This document shows, piece by piece, positions 34,851 to 46,889 of a stretch of 64,000 nucleotides of DNA. Made by a program: the position numbers and the translations under genes. Below the pieces are notes generated by a model, which saw only the letters and a list, made by a program, of their open reading frames with translations, made no database searches and was not told the origin of the DNA. Position 1 is the first letter of the stretch; every line of letters starts with the position of its first letter. The stretch spans positions 41,137,097 through 41,201,096 of the forward strand of contig OX365959.1 of NCBI GenBank assembly GCA_947247005.1, read 5' to 3'. The DNA is from Spisula solida (Eukaryota > Mollusca > Bivalvia > Venerida > Mactridae).

Positions 34851-35177
34851 CAGTGATTTTTTTTGGCTATTTTTGGGGCCGAATACAGGCCCCTTCCCCT
34901 AGCAAAATAACCTCCATTTTTCCCAAAAAGTAAGCATTATTTCCCCCCTTTTGTGCTCGCTGGATTCAAAGCAACTACGGTATAGCTGTTAAAGTCAAAA
35001 CAATGGATTTTCAAACTTGCAAAAGTCCTTGTCACATATATCAGTATTATCAGTAGAAAATAGCAATTTATGAACAATTTTAATCGAAACAATAATTTTT
35101 AATAATTCCCAAATTTGCGCTAAATTTCCCAATTTTAAAGGCACAGGCTGTTTAATTTTGTTCAAGAAAAATCACTG
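34851..35177. mobile_element. Short DNA element with CAGTGATTTTT ends
   Basis: CAGTGATTTTTT at the left and AAAAATCACTG at the right are inverted. TATGT flanks both sides. The interior has no frame. The superfamily is uncertain (hAT-like or other). Confidence 0.5.
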
Positions 35178-36106
35178 TATGTGACCATTTTAATACAGAA
35201 TTATAAGACACTTTTATAAATATTGACAGCAATAGGACACAATTTCTTTAAAATGCAACTATATATGTAGGGTATACACATATAACTAATACAATATTAT
35301 ATAAATAATCATTTTATTAAAATGATATTATAAACATAAATATTTTAAGCATTATAATTTAAATACATGAAAAACTAAGAGACTTATTAAATGGTTATTA
35401 GAAATTCATTTTAATAAGACATTGAGTGTCTTAGAATACATAGAATGTATTTCTCTGAATATATATAAGTATGTATTTTAGTTGACTTCCAATTAAAACC
35501 ATTGTTTAGTTAATTCCACTAAATGACCCCTAATTATGCAGCTACTGTCACATAAACTTTGACGTCGTCGCCTATACTTTAAGTGACGCCACGTCATTGC
35601 CTAATAACACTAGTGTATTATCGAAAAATAAATACATGTAATGGCTTTACTACGCTACAACGACGTCAACCATGTGATAAAAAGGCTTATACAGACAGCT
35701 ATAATTACAATCCTATAAACTAACGTACTAAATTCGCTCTAGCTGTTCGGACAATATTGTAATATTTTGTGCACATAAACGGAAATGCCACTCTCACAAT
35801 TTCCTAACTGCACTGTAAGAGTAAATGTTTCGTGCATTGTACATGTTTTGATGTTTCATGGTTCAATGGACCGCTGTTTTTAATTTGGAAGAAAAATGTT
35901 TATTATTTCAATATTGTGTTATTCATAGCATATACACAAACTTTTTTACAAGACTATTCAAAAAGTTATATGGTAAAAACACGTGCACTAAGATTTGTTA
36001 AGTGTATATAGACAGAAGTACGCTCCCTACAGCGTTTTGATTTCCACTTAACCGTTACCATTCACACCTAGAAACGATGAAGTTGCGGGAGAGTAAGACA
36101 GAAGGT

Positions 36107-36214
36107 AGCCGCAACGGATACGACGTCACATGTGGAAATCTGGGTACCAGGTTTTCGTAACGTCATATACGTTGCGGCTAAACATGGCCGCTGCACTATC
36201 TTCTCTATATATAG
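36107..36214 (+). promoter_or_regulatory. Inverted repeat with CRE-like site and TATA box, copy 1
   Basis: AGCCGCAACGGATACGACGT (from 36107) is inverted at 36157-36179 as GTAACGTCATATACGTTGCG, with CT completing the arm. A TATA-like CTATATATAG follows at about 36205-36214, 127 bases before the FReD exon. The arrangement is kept in the other duplicate. It could be a promoter or an old fold-back element; function is inferred. Confidence 0.4.
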
Positions 36215-36340
36215 GGTGCACTCAGATAATTTAAAATCATATGCCTATGAGTACTGTTTATAATGATTCTTACGTAGATCTTTGATAGACTGGATTTCAC
36301 ATTTAAATAATTTCATCACAAACATTTTCTATTACTCTAG

Positions 36341-36855
36341 AACATTGGATAGTGATCCAGCGACGGTTGAGTGCAAGCGACTTCTTCAAAACATGGGAAG
36401 AGTATAAGACAGGATTTGGAGATTTAAATGGAAACTTTTGGCTTGGAAATGAAAAGATATGGGCGCTGACACAAACAGGAACCTGGAAATTAAGGATTGA
36501 ACTGAGGTGCAATGGGGAAAGCGGTTATGCCGAGAATAGTTATTTTGCCATTGGAAACGAAGCATCTAACTACGTCCTTACTGTTAGTGGATATACTGGA
36601 AATGTCAGTGATAGTCTCACACCTCGCCACAATGGTATGCAGTTCTCAACACACGACAGAGACAATGACATAAGGAGTGAAGATAACTGCGCTGAAAAGT
36701 TTGTAGGTGGTTGGTGGTATTCCGATTGTCACAACAGTAACCTCAACGGTCTGTATGGCAACGTGGAAAACGGAAAAGGCCTCAATTGGTACCCATGGCA
36801 GGATAAGTATTCTTCAATGGACACGACTGAAATGAAAATAAATAGGGTTGCTTAG
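36341..36855 (+). CDS. Fibrinogen-related domain, C-terminal exon (intact)
   Basis: The exon begins after acceptor ATTACTCTAG at 36340 in phase 1 and reads HWIVIQRRLSASDFFKTWEE, the classic W-x-V-I-Q-R-R entry of the fibrinogen C-terminal fold. It runs 170 codons to TAG. Visible hallmarks are GFGDLNGNFWLGN, the Ca2+-site-like DRDND, WWYSDCHNSNLNGLYG with its cysteine pair, and T-E-M-K-I. The first part of the domain (Cys...SGVY...CDM) is encoded elsewhere and was not found. Such domains bind sugars or acetyl groups on microbes in ficolins and FREPs. It could join the PAN-like exon at 24692 or the CCP type, all phase 1. Starting translation inside this exon is unlikely because the frame opens directly after the acceptor. 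Confidence 0.85.
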
Positions 36856-37110
36856 ATAACTACATTGGGTAAAACATCATTCAGGTTTCACTATTCTTTC
36901 TTTAGGGTGTGAAATACTGGTAGTGTGCCTTCAGCGTTTATCGACTACTAATAGTTAAATATAGGAGTGTCAGATTAGTACTCCATTCGACAATTTTATT
37001 GTTTGCAACCCTAATTTAGATACTTATATAAAAATGAAATTGAGACATTTGACATATCTCTATGAGAAACAATAGCAAATTGTAATCCTTTTAAGTGTAA
37101 TGTCCATGGA

Positions 37111-37310
37111 GTAACTGCGCAGCACGTTTTAAAGGTGGTTCGTGGTATGCCGATTGTCATAACAGTAACCTGAATGGTTTGTACGTGGAACACGGCAAAT
37201 GTCTCAACTGGGCAACATGGCAGGAACAAAGGAACTCTATGGACACAACTGAAATGAAAATAATCATGGTTGATCAGCAAGTGCCCTGTACAAGGTTTTG
37301 TAGATGCTCT
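37111..37310 (+). pseudogene. FReD C-terminal fragment with 3' flank
   Basis: It resembles the last third of the 48383-48897 exon (NCAARFKGG, ADCHNSNLNGLY, TTEMKI) more than that of its neighbour at 36341-36855. It lacks all upstream exon sequence, has lost two codons after GLY, and has CAG/CAA where the other copy has its TAA stop. The match continues into the 3' flank (GTACAAGGTTTTGTAGATGC). It is a relic of a further gene copy left by unequal exchange. Confidence 0.8.
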
Positions 37311-37912
37311 TAAGTAATGACAATGTATGTATGTCTGTCCTCACACACGAACTTTATCGTAAGTGGTTGAAGATGTGGCCACACACAAAAACATCTGAAT
37401 AAATATTTTAAAATCCGTAACCACTGAAGTAGTTTTCTAAATTATGATATTAAGTCAGACAGGGAAGGCAGCACTCAGCTTAACCAGCCGAGCACGGAAA
37501 ACACAAAAACATACAAGGCACAATGCCCAACTAAACAAGTAATGATCCTCCCATGTCCAAGCTGCCGAATGTCTGAATGAATCAGTTACAGCAATCAAAA
37601 AGATGAATGGCCAAGCCTAATGGCCAAGCTGAATGACCTAGTTCCAAAATTAAATGGCTGAAATACCTAGTTTTAGCCTAAAAAGTCCTAAAAAGTAGAA
37701 AACAGTATAAAAAGCTGAAGTTGTCTTTAATTTGTTCCTGAACAGTGGAAAGAACAATTTTATACACTATCTGATAAGCTATTTTCACAGCTTAATTGGA
37801 TGAAATTCTCTTATAGAATAAATTACAAAAAAGTCAGTTTGGTATGAAAATCACTCAACCAACGCCTGCCACATTATGACACGACATTCCAAACATACTG
37901 AAAATATATCTT

Positions 37913-38817
37913 TAAAGGGACATGCCCTGGAACTGAAGTGTCTCGAATAGCAATCAAAATGGTCAATCGTGAAAGCTCGGCCATTTCCGTTTGTCTCCGG
38001 CAAATATACCTCGTGTCTAACTGTAGTTATACACCAATATGATTCGCCTGGGTTATAAGTCCCAGCTACGTTCGCGCGAAAGTAACAAATTGTGTATCCG
38101 TCAATAAGATGATTATATTATCTTTTCCGAACAGTTTTCTTATTTTTATGATCATACTGTATTATTCATATTTTATATTTCCCAAGCACGTGCCGAAAAC
38201 ATCAACAAACAGGACCCATATTTAAGCGGGTTTGTTTACAAAAAATACTACTTGACTTTCGGATCATTTCGAGTTAACTTATCGCCTGGCACACATGTGA
38301 TTAATCGTTGCGTGGAATTTTGTAGTGCGTATTTACTGGTATAGTATATATATATAGATATAAATATCTGTGTGAACATGTATTGGCATAATGTGTACTG
38401 AAGACTACTGGGGGCTGCCATTTTCTAATCATGTGACTGAAAGTAGTTTCAATATGGCGCCTTGTTATGTCAGAGGTCTATTGCAATGCATAAAGGCCGA
38501 GCTGATCAGAATGTCAAATTGGTATCATTTTAATACCTAAGTCAAATAAAGAAAACCCTATAAAAAGTTAGGAAATATCCCGCTAGTTTTTTAAAAAGTA
38601 TATTTCAAGAATAACTAAATATCGTTGTCGTCAATTAAAGGCTGACAGACAGCATTTTATTCAAATCGATATACAAAATACCGATGCGCGCGTTACAGAG
38701 TAAATTTTTAAGTCAAATTCTTCTTTGACTTTTCGATAATAGATGGGTTTACAAGTGATAAACGCAATTTTGTTGTATGCAAACTACGATACTTAAGTTT
38801 CTGGGCATGCCCCTTTA
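37913..38817. mobile_element. 901-bp MITE with empty site in the paralogous copy
   Basis: Ends AAGGGACATGCCCTGGAACT and, reversed, AAGGGGCATGCCCAGAAACT form long terminal inverted repeats, with TA on both sides. The duplicated region at about 49205-49212 has the uninterrupted target ATATATCTTAAAGATC. No transposase frame was seen. Confidence 0.82.
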
Positions 38818-40099
38818 AGATCCTATGAAAATTTGGCACACAATCATTGACCTATTTATGCTCAAAAACTTAAGCACTCCCTTCCTCTAACACACTTTAC
38901 ACTTTACAAAGTAACTACCTAAATTGGTGGTACTCTGAACCCTATCTATTTAATGTCAGCTAGCACATGAATATGAACTTTTTGACTCGTGTATATTTTG
39001 TTCTTCAATTGTTTGTTTGATATGTACATTTTGAAAATGGCTCACATGGAACACTTGACATGTCCAATTGTGATGCCTCTATAAATTAAGTTTTCATTAT
39101 TACATTTATTATCAATCATGTCATTATTATTACCATGATCGTTATTATTGAAAGTATATCTTTTTCCTTTTGCTGTCTATTCATAGTGTTAGTTAAATCG
39201 CTTTTGAAATTGTGTGTATATATCAAAATTGTTGAGCCCGAAATTTGCAAAATGAGCTTTTTTCATTCTAATTACGTTTTCATGACAATGCCTCGTGGTC
39301 AACGCCCTGACTTCCACCTCAACGGTCAAATGCAGAGGGAATGGCAGAAGTAGTTACAATATTGTAGTAGTGTAATGTGTATGCTGTTTACAGTCCATTT
39401 TGTCTTTGGTTACAGCAACTTATGTATACAATTTATATTGTGTATGTACATTGTATATGTTTATACACTGATTACATGAAGAAACGCACATGGTAATTTT
39501 TCCTCAGGGTTTCATGTTAAACCGGTCATTTTGGTCAGTCTGCAATTTTCTGCCTGTACTACATATATCAGTCATGTTTGTGTCTACTTGTTCCCATGTA
39601 TCTCTGCTTTAGTTCTCAAACTGTATTCACATGTGACTCTTATTTGAAGGTTTTTACAAATTGTTAAAATAGAATTTTTCGAGAAGTCACGCATTGAGCA
39701 ATTTCTTCCTAGCATTCTTGGCTGAAAAGTTAAAGTTCTAAAACAGACTACCGAAACAACTTTAATTTGTTAACAATCCATACACACTAAACCCATTGAA
39801 CCGCATGGCATTCACAGAAAGCTATAGGCAAACATGTATCCCTATGGAGAAATGTAGCATGTACAAAGGTGTTGTTAATGCAGGGACTTTATCATTTCAG
39901 TCATCCATCTAGTATCTTAAACCAAATGTAAACAAATCATTTAGCTTCACATACTATTCTATAAGATAGGATGATGTACATACGTTTGGAATTCACCAGG
40001 GCCTGGTATTCAAAAGCATCTAAAGAAAAAACATAAATATTTTGACTAAAGTTTATCAATTTAGCTGCACATATTTCCCAAGAAACGAAAAATAACCCA

Positions 40100-40440
40100 A
40101 TCACGGTATATAGACCTTTGGGCTACTGGGGTCTGTGTCTTGCGCATGACACACCGTCTTGATATGGTGAACATTTGTACCAAGCCATTTTAAAATCCAG
40201 CAAGAAACGACAAAGTAATAGACCAACCAACCAACTGATCCACCAACCAACATTATAGCCCCTTAAAACTTTGTTTGAGGGGTCACAATTGTGCTAACCG
40301 ACCAACCAACCAACCAATCAACCAACATGGTGACTCCAGTGTACCCCTTCAAACTTTGTTTGCGGGGTATAAAAGCTTGTTTCACAATCTTCCTTAAATA
40401 AATTAGTACAAAATAAATAAATTACTAAAAAAATAAACCA
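40100..40440. repeat. Repeat fragments: 162-bp family unit, CCAA microsatellite, SINE tail
   Basis: GCGCATGACACACCGTCTT at about 40142 is one unit of the array at 45.5-46.9 kb. CCAACCAACCAA runs occur at about 40222-40255 and 40298-40325. The SINE tail GCTTGTTTCACAATC follows at 40375. Confidence 0.55.
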
Positions 40441-40940
40441 CACATGATTGCCATTGATTGGCCACCAACAAATAAAAACCCAATTAAAAAAAGTATTGTA
40501 CTGCTTTGTCCCACATTAACTTCCTTTTTCATCTAAATATTATAAGTGATAGAACAATTCACTAAAAGAACCAATGTTCAAGGATTCTAAAGATGGACCT
40601 GGTATTGAGGTTCTACAGTACTCTTTGGAGTATTTCTGAAAAAGAGATGATATATTGGAAATTTAAAAACTATTGTTCATCAATAAATTAATCATGCAGT
40701 AATTTGATACTAGCATTAACAAAACTATTTATTAATCTGTATGAAATTTTAGCACAGATTTTGGGCAATATTTTAGTGGGATTGGGCAGATTTTGATTCA
40801 TTCTGGGCAAACAGTGGACACAAACACAAATTTCCTCCGCCACACAATATTCATTTATTAAATCCTGGGTAAACAGCTTAAAATTCTTTCTTGCCAGAAA
40901 TTTATTCTGTAACATTTTTTATTGTACAGAATTTCTAACC
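40441..40940. other. No feature recognised
   Basis: AT-rich non-coding sequence; the short minus-strand frame has no domain support. Confidence 0.4.
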
Positions 40941-41938
40941 TAAAGGGTGTAAAGAAAGTTTGTTCCGGTCAGAAAGTATGGCGTATTTTTATTTTTACAA
41001 AGCGAAACATTACGAAATTTGCTATGAGGAGTACTAAATTTAGGATCAGTGGATTATTTTTGCTTGGGTTCCGTTCTAGTGGACACCGTTGCCATGGATT
41101 TATAGAACGCGGAAGTAATCGTACGTTAACGTTACCTCGAGGGCCAATTTAAAGATCAGTCGACAAACAGAAATAACTGCAAAAATGAAACAAAGCCAGA
41201 TTAAGGCATTTTAGACATTCATATTGTTTGACAACACCTTATGTTTAAAGATATTGATGGCTATAGGACTGGTACTCATAAAATTGGAGCGCAACTATGA
41301 ATTTGCAAGTACAGGGTGTAGATTTCGTCGAACGTGACGTGACGGAAACGTCAAGCGAAAATTGAGAGTAGGGTAAAGAAAATGACCAACTGTGTAAAAA
41401 AGAACGGCGGAAAATTACAGGAACAACTTCTACGAACACCATGAGGCATTGGCGAAGACATGCCTCATTTTTCAAGTAAAGAGTAACTAAATAAATCAAA
41501 AGTAAAGAAACGTCCGAGTTGACAAAACCGCGCCATTTTGTAAAAACTATGTATATGGGAAAACAAAAGGCATTTATTTGCAAAACGAAAACTCTTACAG
41601 CTTCATAACTTGGATGATTTTTTGTTCTTATATAAGGTTAAATATAAGTTTAGTTCATAACAAGTTTAAAACATACACAACGATACAGTGAGTGGACAAC
41701 AAAGGGAATATTTCGAACTTTACCCGGCCACGACGTCGTTTACGTCATATTCGAAACAAGATCAACAAATTTTTCAATGCGTTTGAAAAAATATTGCCAG
41801 TCAAATCAGCTAAAACTGTTAGACATAATGGTGTCATTATACCAGGAGACTGAATGCAAAATTTGGTGCAAATATATTTAATAGTTTTGTATAAAAAAGC
41901 TTTTCAAAAACCGGAACGAACTTTCTTTACACCCTTTA
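40941..41938. mobile_element. Tc1/mariner-type element, 994 bp
   Basis: TA flanks both ends. The 27-bp terminal inverted repeats (AAGGGTGTAAAGAAAGTTTG... and its partner with one mismatch) continue into GTTCCGGT. The length would allow a decayed mariner, but the frames inside (40922-41152, 41245-41583) show no DD(E/D) pattern, so I treat it as non-autonomous. Confidence 0.82.
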
Positions 41939-41939
41939 G

Positions 41940-42440
41940 TTGTTGCTCTACTGAGGGTTGCTCTGGAAAATTTGTACTGTATAGTGTGTTATGATATATA
42001 ATTTTCTAAAATACTTTACAACATACCATTGAATAAAAAGCAAAAAGTTGTACATGGAGTAAATTCCAAAATAACATTGTATCTTAATTGCTGATAAAAT
42101 TACCTCTGAATTATTCAACACATATTATCACTGCTGTCTTAATCTGGGTGAAATACAGTAAAACCATAATAAAATAATAAGACCAACCTCATTGTTGCCC
42201 ATTGAAAATTGGTCTTTATTCCACGATTTAAGCTCTTTTTTGTATCCAAAGCATTGTACATGCTATCTTTTTACTGTTTGTATATATTATTATATGTCTC
42301 ATATAAATGTTCTATGCATATACTTAAATATATGATTTCTTTGTTATGTCGAATACAAGCTTGTAGCTAATGTTTATTATGTTAACTATAATCGACGTTA
42401 AATAAAGTTTATCTTATCTTATCTTATCTTATCTTATCCA
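41940..42440 (+). mobile_element. LINE/SINE 3' tail ending in (TTATC)n
   Basis: The last about 200 bases lead to AAATAAAGTTTATC followed by five TTATC repeats (42414-42437). A pentamer tail after AATAAA-like sequence is typical of 3' ends of non-LTR retroelements. No reverse transcriptase is present. Confidence 0.5.
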
Positions 42441-43239
42441 AAACATCTCATTGAGAAATATTGCTAGTGCACTAAGTGCAAACTTTCTGATTTCCCATTG
42501 GTGCCAACTCACTCTGTCTAAAATAGATACAAACAGTCTAAGTCTATCAATATACATAAAATATTCATCTTGATGAAAGCAAATACTGGTACTCAAATAA
42601 GTGTACAATAGTTAGGTGCACTTTAACTATTGTACATTAGAAAAATAAAATATTTTTAAAATTTCTGGCCAATGACATACTTAAATACATGTACGGTACT
42701 GGGCATATACTGGCTTTAATTGGCAACATCACTTTATAGCTTACAGTCACTTAGTTAGTGGGTTACTGACCATGAAGCCAAATAAGAAGGAACCCAAGTT
42801 TATGAGGATTTTCAAGTACACCCCACCCATGTAGTTATCAGCACAAAGGGAGACATGATATGAAACATTATTTTAAATTAAAACAATCAAGACTTACATG
42901 ACGCAGCACTACTTGGTGCAGTGATAATTTCAGAAATGTCTGATCAGTTGATGAGTATAAAAAACAGCATTGTTTTCAATTTACAAAATTACTATAAATG
43001 TATATATGTAATGTTTAATAGTACATGTGAACTTACCAGACTTATGTTTGTAATAACTTTAGGTATTTATATTCACATTCCTTTATGATGACATCAATAA
43101 TCACTTACCTAAAAAGGAACACAACCAGACTGGTTTAATTTAGAAATAAAAAATGCTATAAATTCAAAACATAAAGCTAAAAAAGAAGAAACCCACAGGA
43201 ATTCAATATTTTGGAGACAAAAAGTAAAAAGTTTATCAA

Positions 43240-43320
43240 ACAAAGCCAAATTGTAAATTGGCTCTGCCAAATATGTTATCCACTATCAATAAAGTCGTTA
43301 CTTACTTACTTACTATTATT
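43240..43320 (+). mobile_element. Retroelement 3' tail ending in (TTAC)n
   Basis: AATAAAGTCGTTACTTACTT, then further TTAC units, at about 43288-43311: a short tandem tail like that of non-LTR elements. The upstream source is not recognised. Confidence 0.4.
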
Positions 43321-43349
43321 ATTTATTACAAATGTAAGCTTATATATAA

Positions 43350-43752
43350 GCGGATTTAGCTAAGATTTAACGCACTGGGTTGTCAATCCAGAGGCCGTGG
43401 GTTTAAACCATGGCATCGGAACTTGACATTTCTGAAATATTTATAATATTTCCCGCTATATCTGGCCGTGTGGTCGGCAAAGTATCTGGAACTGCCAGGA
43501 AGCTGTGTATCGGTGCACATTAAAGAACAAGGCTGTATATTCGAAATAAGAGCTAGGCGCACTTCTGCAGCGCCGGACCTGCCTGTATCTAACGTCTCTC
43601 TCTCCCTATAGGGGCTTTCTCTCAGCCTGTATCTGCACTAGTAGAGGATGCACCTGCGCCCTTGTGGCTGATAATGTAAAGTGCCTTTGAACGTGCGTTC
43701 GCATGAAATGGGCGCTAAATAAATCTGGTATATTTTATTTATTTATTTTATT
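43350..43752 (+). mobile_element. tRNA-derived SINE, about 400 bp
   Basis: The head folds roughly as a tRNA with D-arm-like TTTAGCTAAGATTTAACGC, an anticodon stem CTGGG-TTGTCAA-TCCAG (GTC, Asp-like) and a T-arm-like GTGGGTTTAAACC. The body contains GTGCACATTAAAGAAC and a conserved 3' part ending GGGCGCTAAATAAAT, then ATTTATTT repeats. This fits V-SINE/Deu-like families known in molluscs such as RUDI; the exact family is not verified. Confidence 0.7.
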
Positions 43753-43936
43753 AACACGTTTGTTTAACCTAGATCACTAATTTAATATTTCAAATGTTTC
43801 AGAAACCTTGTATACACAAGAATGTAAAGCTAAAGGTGATTATACAAAATACATGTATGTTCTCGTATTTTGTTATTATGATCCATGTTTTTCCAACATG
43901 GTGAGTCTTTTTCCATGATTGATATACTGTGGCGTC

Positions 43937-44088
43937 CAGGGGTGGTATTCTATATTGATCTTACTTGACTTAAGGATAAGGACTACCAATCAAATCACAC
44001 CATATTAACCGCTAGGTTAGTAACAGGCGATATGATTGGCTATCCTTTTTCTCTAATTAAATAAGATCAATATTGAATACCACCCCAG
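43937..44088. mobile_element. Short palindromic MITE
   Basis: GGGGTGGTATTCTATATTGA at 43939 and the inverted TCAATATTGAATACCACCCC ending 44086 form inverted repeats of about 26 bp around a 148-bp element. It starts CAGGGGTGG, similar to hAT ends. No clear target duplication. Confidence 0.65.
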
Positions 44089-44109
44089 AATATGCAAAAA
44101 AATGAAGTG

Positions 44110-44840
44110 AATTTTGTCAACTTAAGTCGTCGGCGCTAAAGTCACAGACAATAGCTCCAAATGTAACAATTGGTTTAATTTCGGACCTGGTTAAATCTGG
44201 TCAACCCAATGTTACGCAGCCACAAATGTTCTCATCATATGCAATGGCAACACAATGAACTCACTCATTTCCACCTGAAGTATGTGTTTGGAAAAGTTGC
44301 TCAGAAAATGTGTTAGGAAAGGTGTTGAACAATTTACTTAAAGTAGGTGTAAGAAAACTTGTTACACGTATATCTGTATTATTTTAATTAAGGACATGCA
44401 ACTTTACAGTAATGTGTTTCATAATGCTATGAGCATGTCGTTCTTTTGCTTTAACTACAGTTCGTCAGACATTATGGTCATTGCTTGCAGAATGTCATGT
44501 TTAACTTTAAGATATCATATTGATTTTATTCTATTTTCTGTAAACATTTCTCATATCAGTGTTTGATCACAAAAAACATAAATTTATATGCCGTACCCAC
44601 TGAGTACAAAAATGGCTGGGCTGTAAGGTGACGGTTAAGTAGGTAAATGAACTTTTGATTTAAGTACGCCGTAAATGTCGCTTTGGGAATTGCATTTTGC
44701 AGGAATGTTTATTTGTGAATTTGAAGATAAGCCTTTGGCGGCTATTTGCTTTTGCAAGTTTATTCTTTTCGTTATGTTATATTTAAGGACTGCGATGAAC
44801 TTTGAAACCACTTAGTGTCTGGTCGGCCGACAGGCATTTG
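44110..44840. other. No feature recognised
   Basis: Non-coding sequence upstream of the candidate signal exon at 44844. Confidence 0.35.
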
Positions 44841-44843
44841 AGC

Positions 44844-44991
44844 ATGAACAGTTTGAGATTAATCCAGAATGTTATATACCTGTTTAATGTTTGTACTCGT
44901 ATACTTCTTTTTAACTTGTGTCAATGGACGATACTAACTATCTTAACAATAATGCATTCAGAATCGTTTTCAATAATCACAAAAGTCAAAG
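44844..44991 (+). CDS. Candidate signal-peptide exon before the CCP exon
   Basis: The ATG opens MNSLRLIQNVIYLFNVCTRI, moderately hydrophobic. If GT at 44992 is a donor (G|GTACTC) the exon ends in phase 1 and the next acceptor, 104 bases on, is the CCP exon. Phase and spacing fit, but the hydrophobic core is broken by polar residues and the donor is weak. Confidence 0.28.
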
Positions 44992-45095
44992 GTACTCGTA
45001 TGACAATAGATGAAATACAATGTATAATGATTCAATGAAAATTATACTATAATATATAATGTGTTGTTCTCTCCTAAAAAAATTGTATTTTCTAG

Positions 45096-45260
45096 AGTGT
45101 CCATTACCGACACTTATCAATGAAAAAGATTTCGGAAATCGACTCACCATTGGTTCCAAGGTGCGATACAAATGCGAGATCGGGCACAAAGAAGCGACCG
45201 AGAAATATACTGGCACGTGCTTAGATGGTGGAACTTGGTCGCACGTTGCTAATTGTACGG
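45096..45260 (+). CDS. CCP/sushi module exon
   Basis: 165 bases, symmetric phase 1-1, between acceptor TATTTTCTAG and donor ACGG|GTACTT. It encodes one complement-control-protein module: CPLPTL start, V-x-YKC, G-T-C, GGTW and the final C, so four cysteines in normal CCP order and a normal length of about 55 residues. CCP modules mediate protein or glycan contacts in complement and lectin-like proteins. The same phase as the PAN-like and FReD exons suggests they belong to one modular gene, with this exon 3.1 kb upstream of the second FReD exon. A single module in isolation could also be a relic. Confidence 0.75.
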
Positions 45261-45479
45261 GTACTTAGATTAATCAACTGTTATCCTGTACTTGGGGAGC
45301 GTTTGGGCATCACAGAATATTTCCGTCCCAGTTTTCGCCACTTCTAGAACTGCCACACAGTAACCAATGATACCCCACCTACCGCTTTGTCGCAGACGTA
45401 TGGCAAACCACATTCATAAGGAAAAGACATGGTTGATAACAATTGTACTGTTCTTTTTATATTCAACAATATATGACAA

Positions 45480-46885
45480 AGTTATGGTTCAGACAACACA
45501 AATTATTGTTATGTCCAAGTGAGACATTGACCTTTGACATACTGACGTAATTGTTTCACATGACACATCGTCTAATAGTGGTGAACAACTGTATCAGGTT
45601 ATTTTAAAATCCCACAAATTAAAGTAATTACCTTTTTTACACGAAATGTGACCTTGACCTTTGATATATTGTCGTCATCATACACTGTCTGGTAGGAGTG
45701 AACATTTATAATAAATGACTTAGTTATGCTCAAGACAAGCTAAATTATGGCCATTTTAACCCTTGCATCCAAAGTGTTTTTCCTTTGAGATATTGACGTA
45801 TTTGTTTCGCATGACACACCGTCTGGTAGTAGCGACCATTTGTGCCACATTATTTTCAAATTACACAATAAATGATTTAGTTAGGCTCAAGACAAGCTAA
45901 ATTATGGCCATTTTACCCTTGCATCCAAAGTGTGACCCTTTCCTTTGAGATATTGACGTATTTGTTTCGCATGACACACCGTCTGGTAGTAGCGACCATT
46001 TGTGCCAAATTATTTTCAAATTACACAATAAATGATTAAGTTAGGCTCAAGACAAGCTCAATTATGGCCGTTTTTTACCCTTGCACACATAGTGTGACCT
46101 TATCCTTTGATATATTGGCGTATTTGTTTCGCATGACACACCGTCTGCTAGTAGCGACCATTTGTGCCACAGTATTTTCAAATTACACAAAAAATGATTT
46201 AGTTAGGCTCAAGACAAGCTAAATTATGGCCATTTTTACCCTTGCATCCAAAGTGTGACATTTCCCTTTGAGATATTGACGTATTTGTTTCGCATGACAC
46301 ACCGTCTGGTAGTAGCGACCATTTGTGCCAAATTATGATCAAATTACACAATAAATGATTTAGTTAGGCTCTAGACAAGCTAAATTATGGCCATTTTTTT
46401 ACCTTTGAACCCCAAGTGTGACCTTATAATTTAAGATATTGACGTACTTGTTTCGCACGACACACCGTCTGGTAGTAGCGAACATTTGTGCCACATTATT
46501 TTCAAATTACACAATAAATGATTTAGTTAGGCTCCAGACAATCTATCTTATGACCATTTTTTTACCTTTGAACCCCTAGTGTGACCTTATAATTTAAGAT
46601 ATTGACGTACGTGTTTCGCACGACACACCGTCTGGTAGTAGCGAACATTTGTGCCACATTATTTTCAAATTACACAATAAATGATTTAGATAGGCTCTAG
46701 ACAAGCTATCTTATGACCATTTCTTTACCTTTGAACCCCAAGTGTTACCTTATCCATTGAGATATTGACGTATTTGTTTCGCACGACACACCGTCTGGTA
46801 GTAACGAACATTTGCGCCACATTATTTTCAAATTACACAATAAATGACATAGTTATGCTCTGGACAAGCTAAATTATGGCCGTGT
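45480..46885. repeat. 162-bp tandem array
   Basis: GCATGACACACCGTCTGGTA or close variants occur at about 45809, 45969, 46131, 46292, 46455, 46618 and 46781, a period of 160-163 bases, with two more diverged units before 45800. Shared text includes TTCAAATTACACAATAAATG. It fills the space between the CCP exon and the second FReD exon. Confidence 0.88.
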
Positions 46886-46889
46886 TGGA

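Larger units (their letters stand above)
35541..40080. repeat. Segmental duplication, copy 1 (FReD exon 1 side)
   Basis: Collinear with 47641-52580 at an offset near 12.0-12.1 kb: 5' flank, inverted repeat plus TATA, FReD exon, 3' flank, and sequences up to the CTTCACATACTATTCTAT block. The copies differ by substitutions and private transposon insertions (37915-38815 here; 49220-49676, about 50290-51330 and 51602-52004 in the other). Confidence 0.82.

Noticed and set aside
40922..41583. Mariner transposase inside the 994-bp element
   Set aside because: Neither frame shows the catalytic spacing or helix-turn-helix expected; both are short.
43350..43422. A genuine tRNA-Asp gene
   Set aside because: The anticodon arm fits but the T-arm and acceptor stem do not pair properly, and a SINE body and tail follow.
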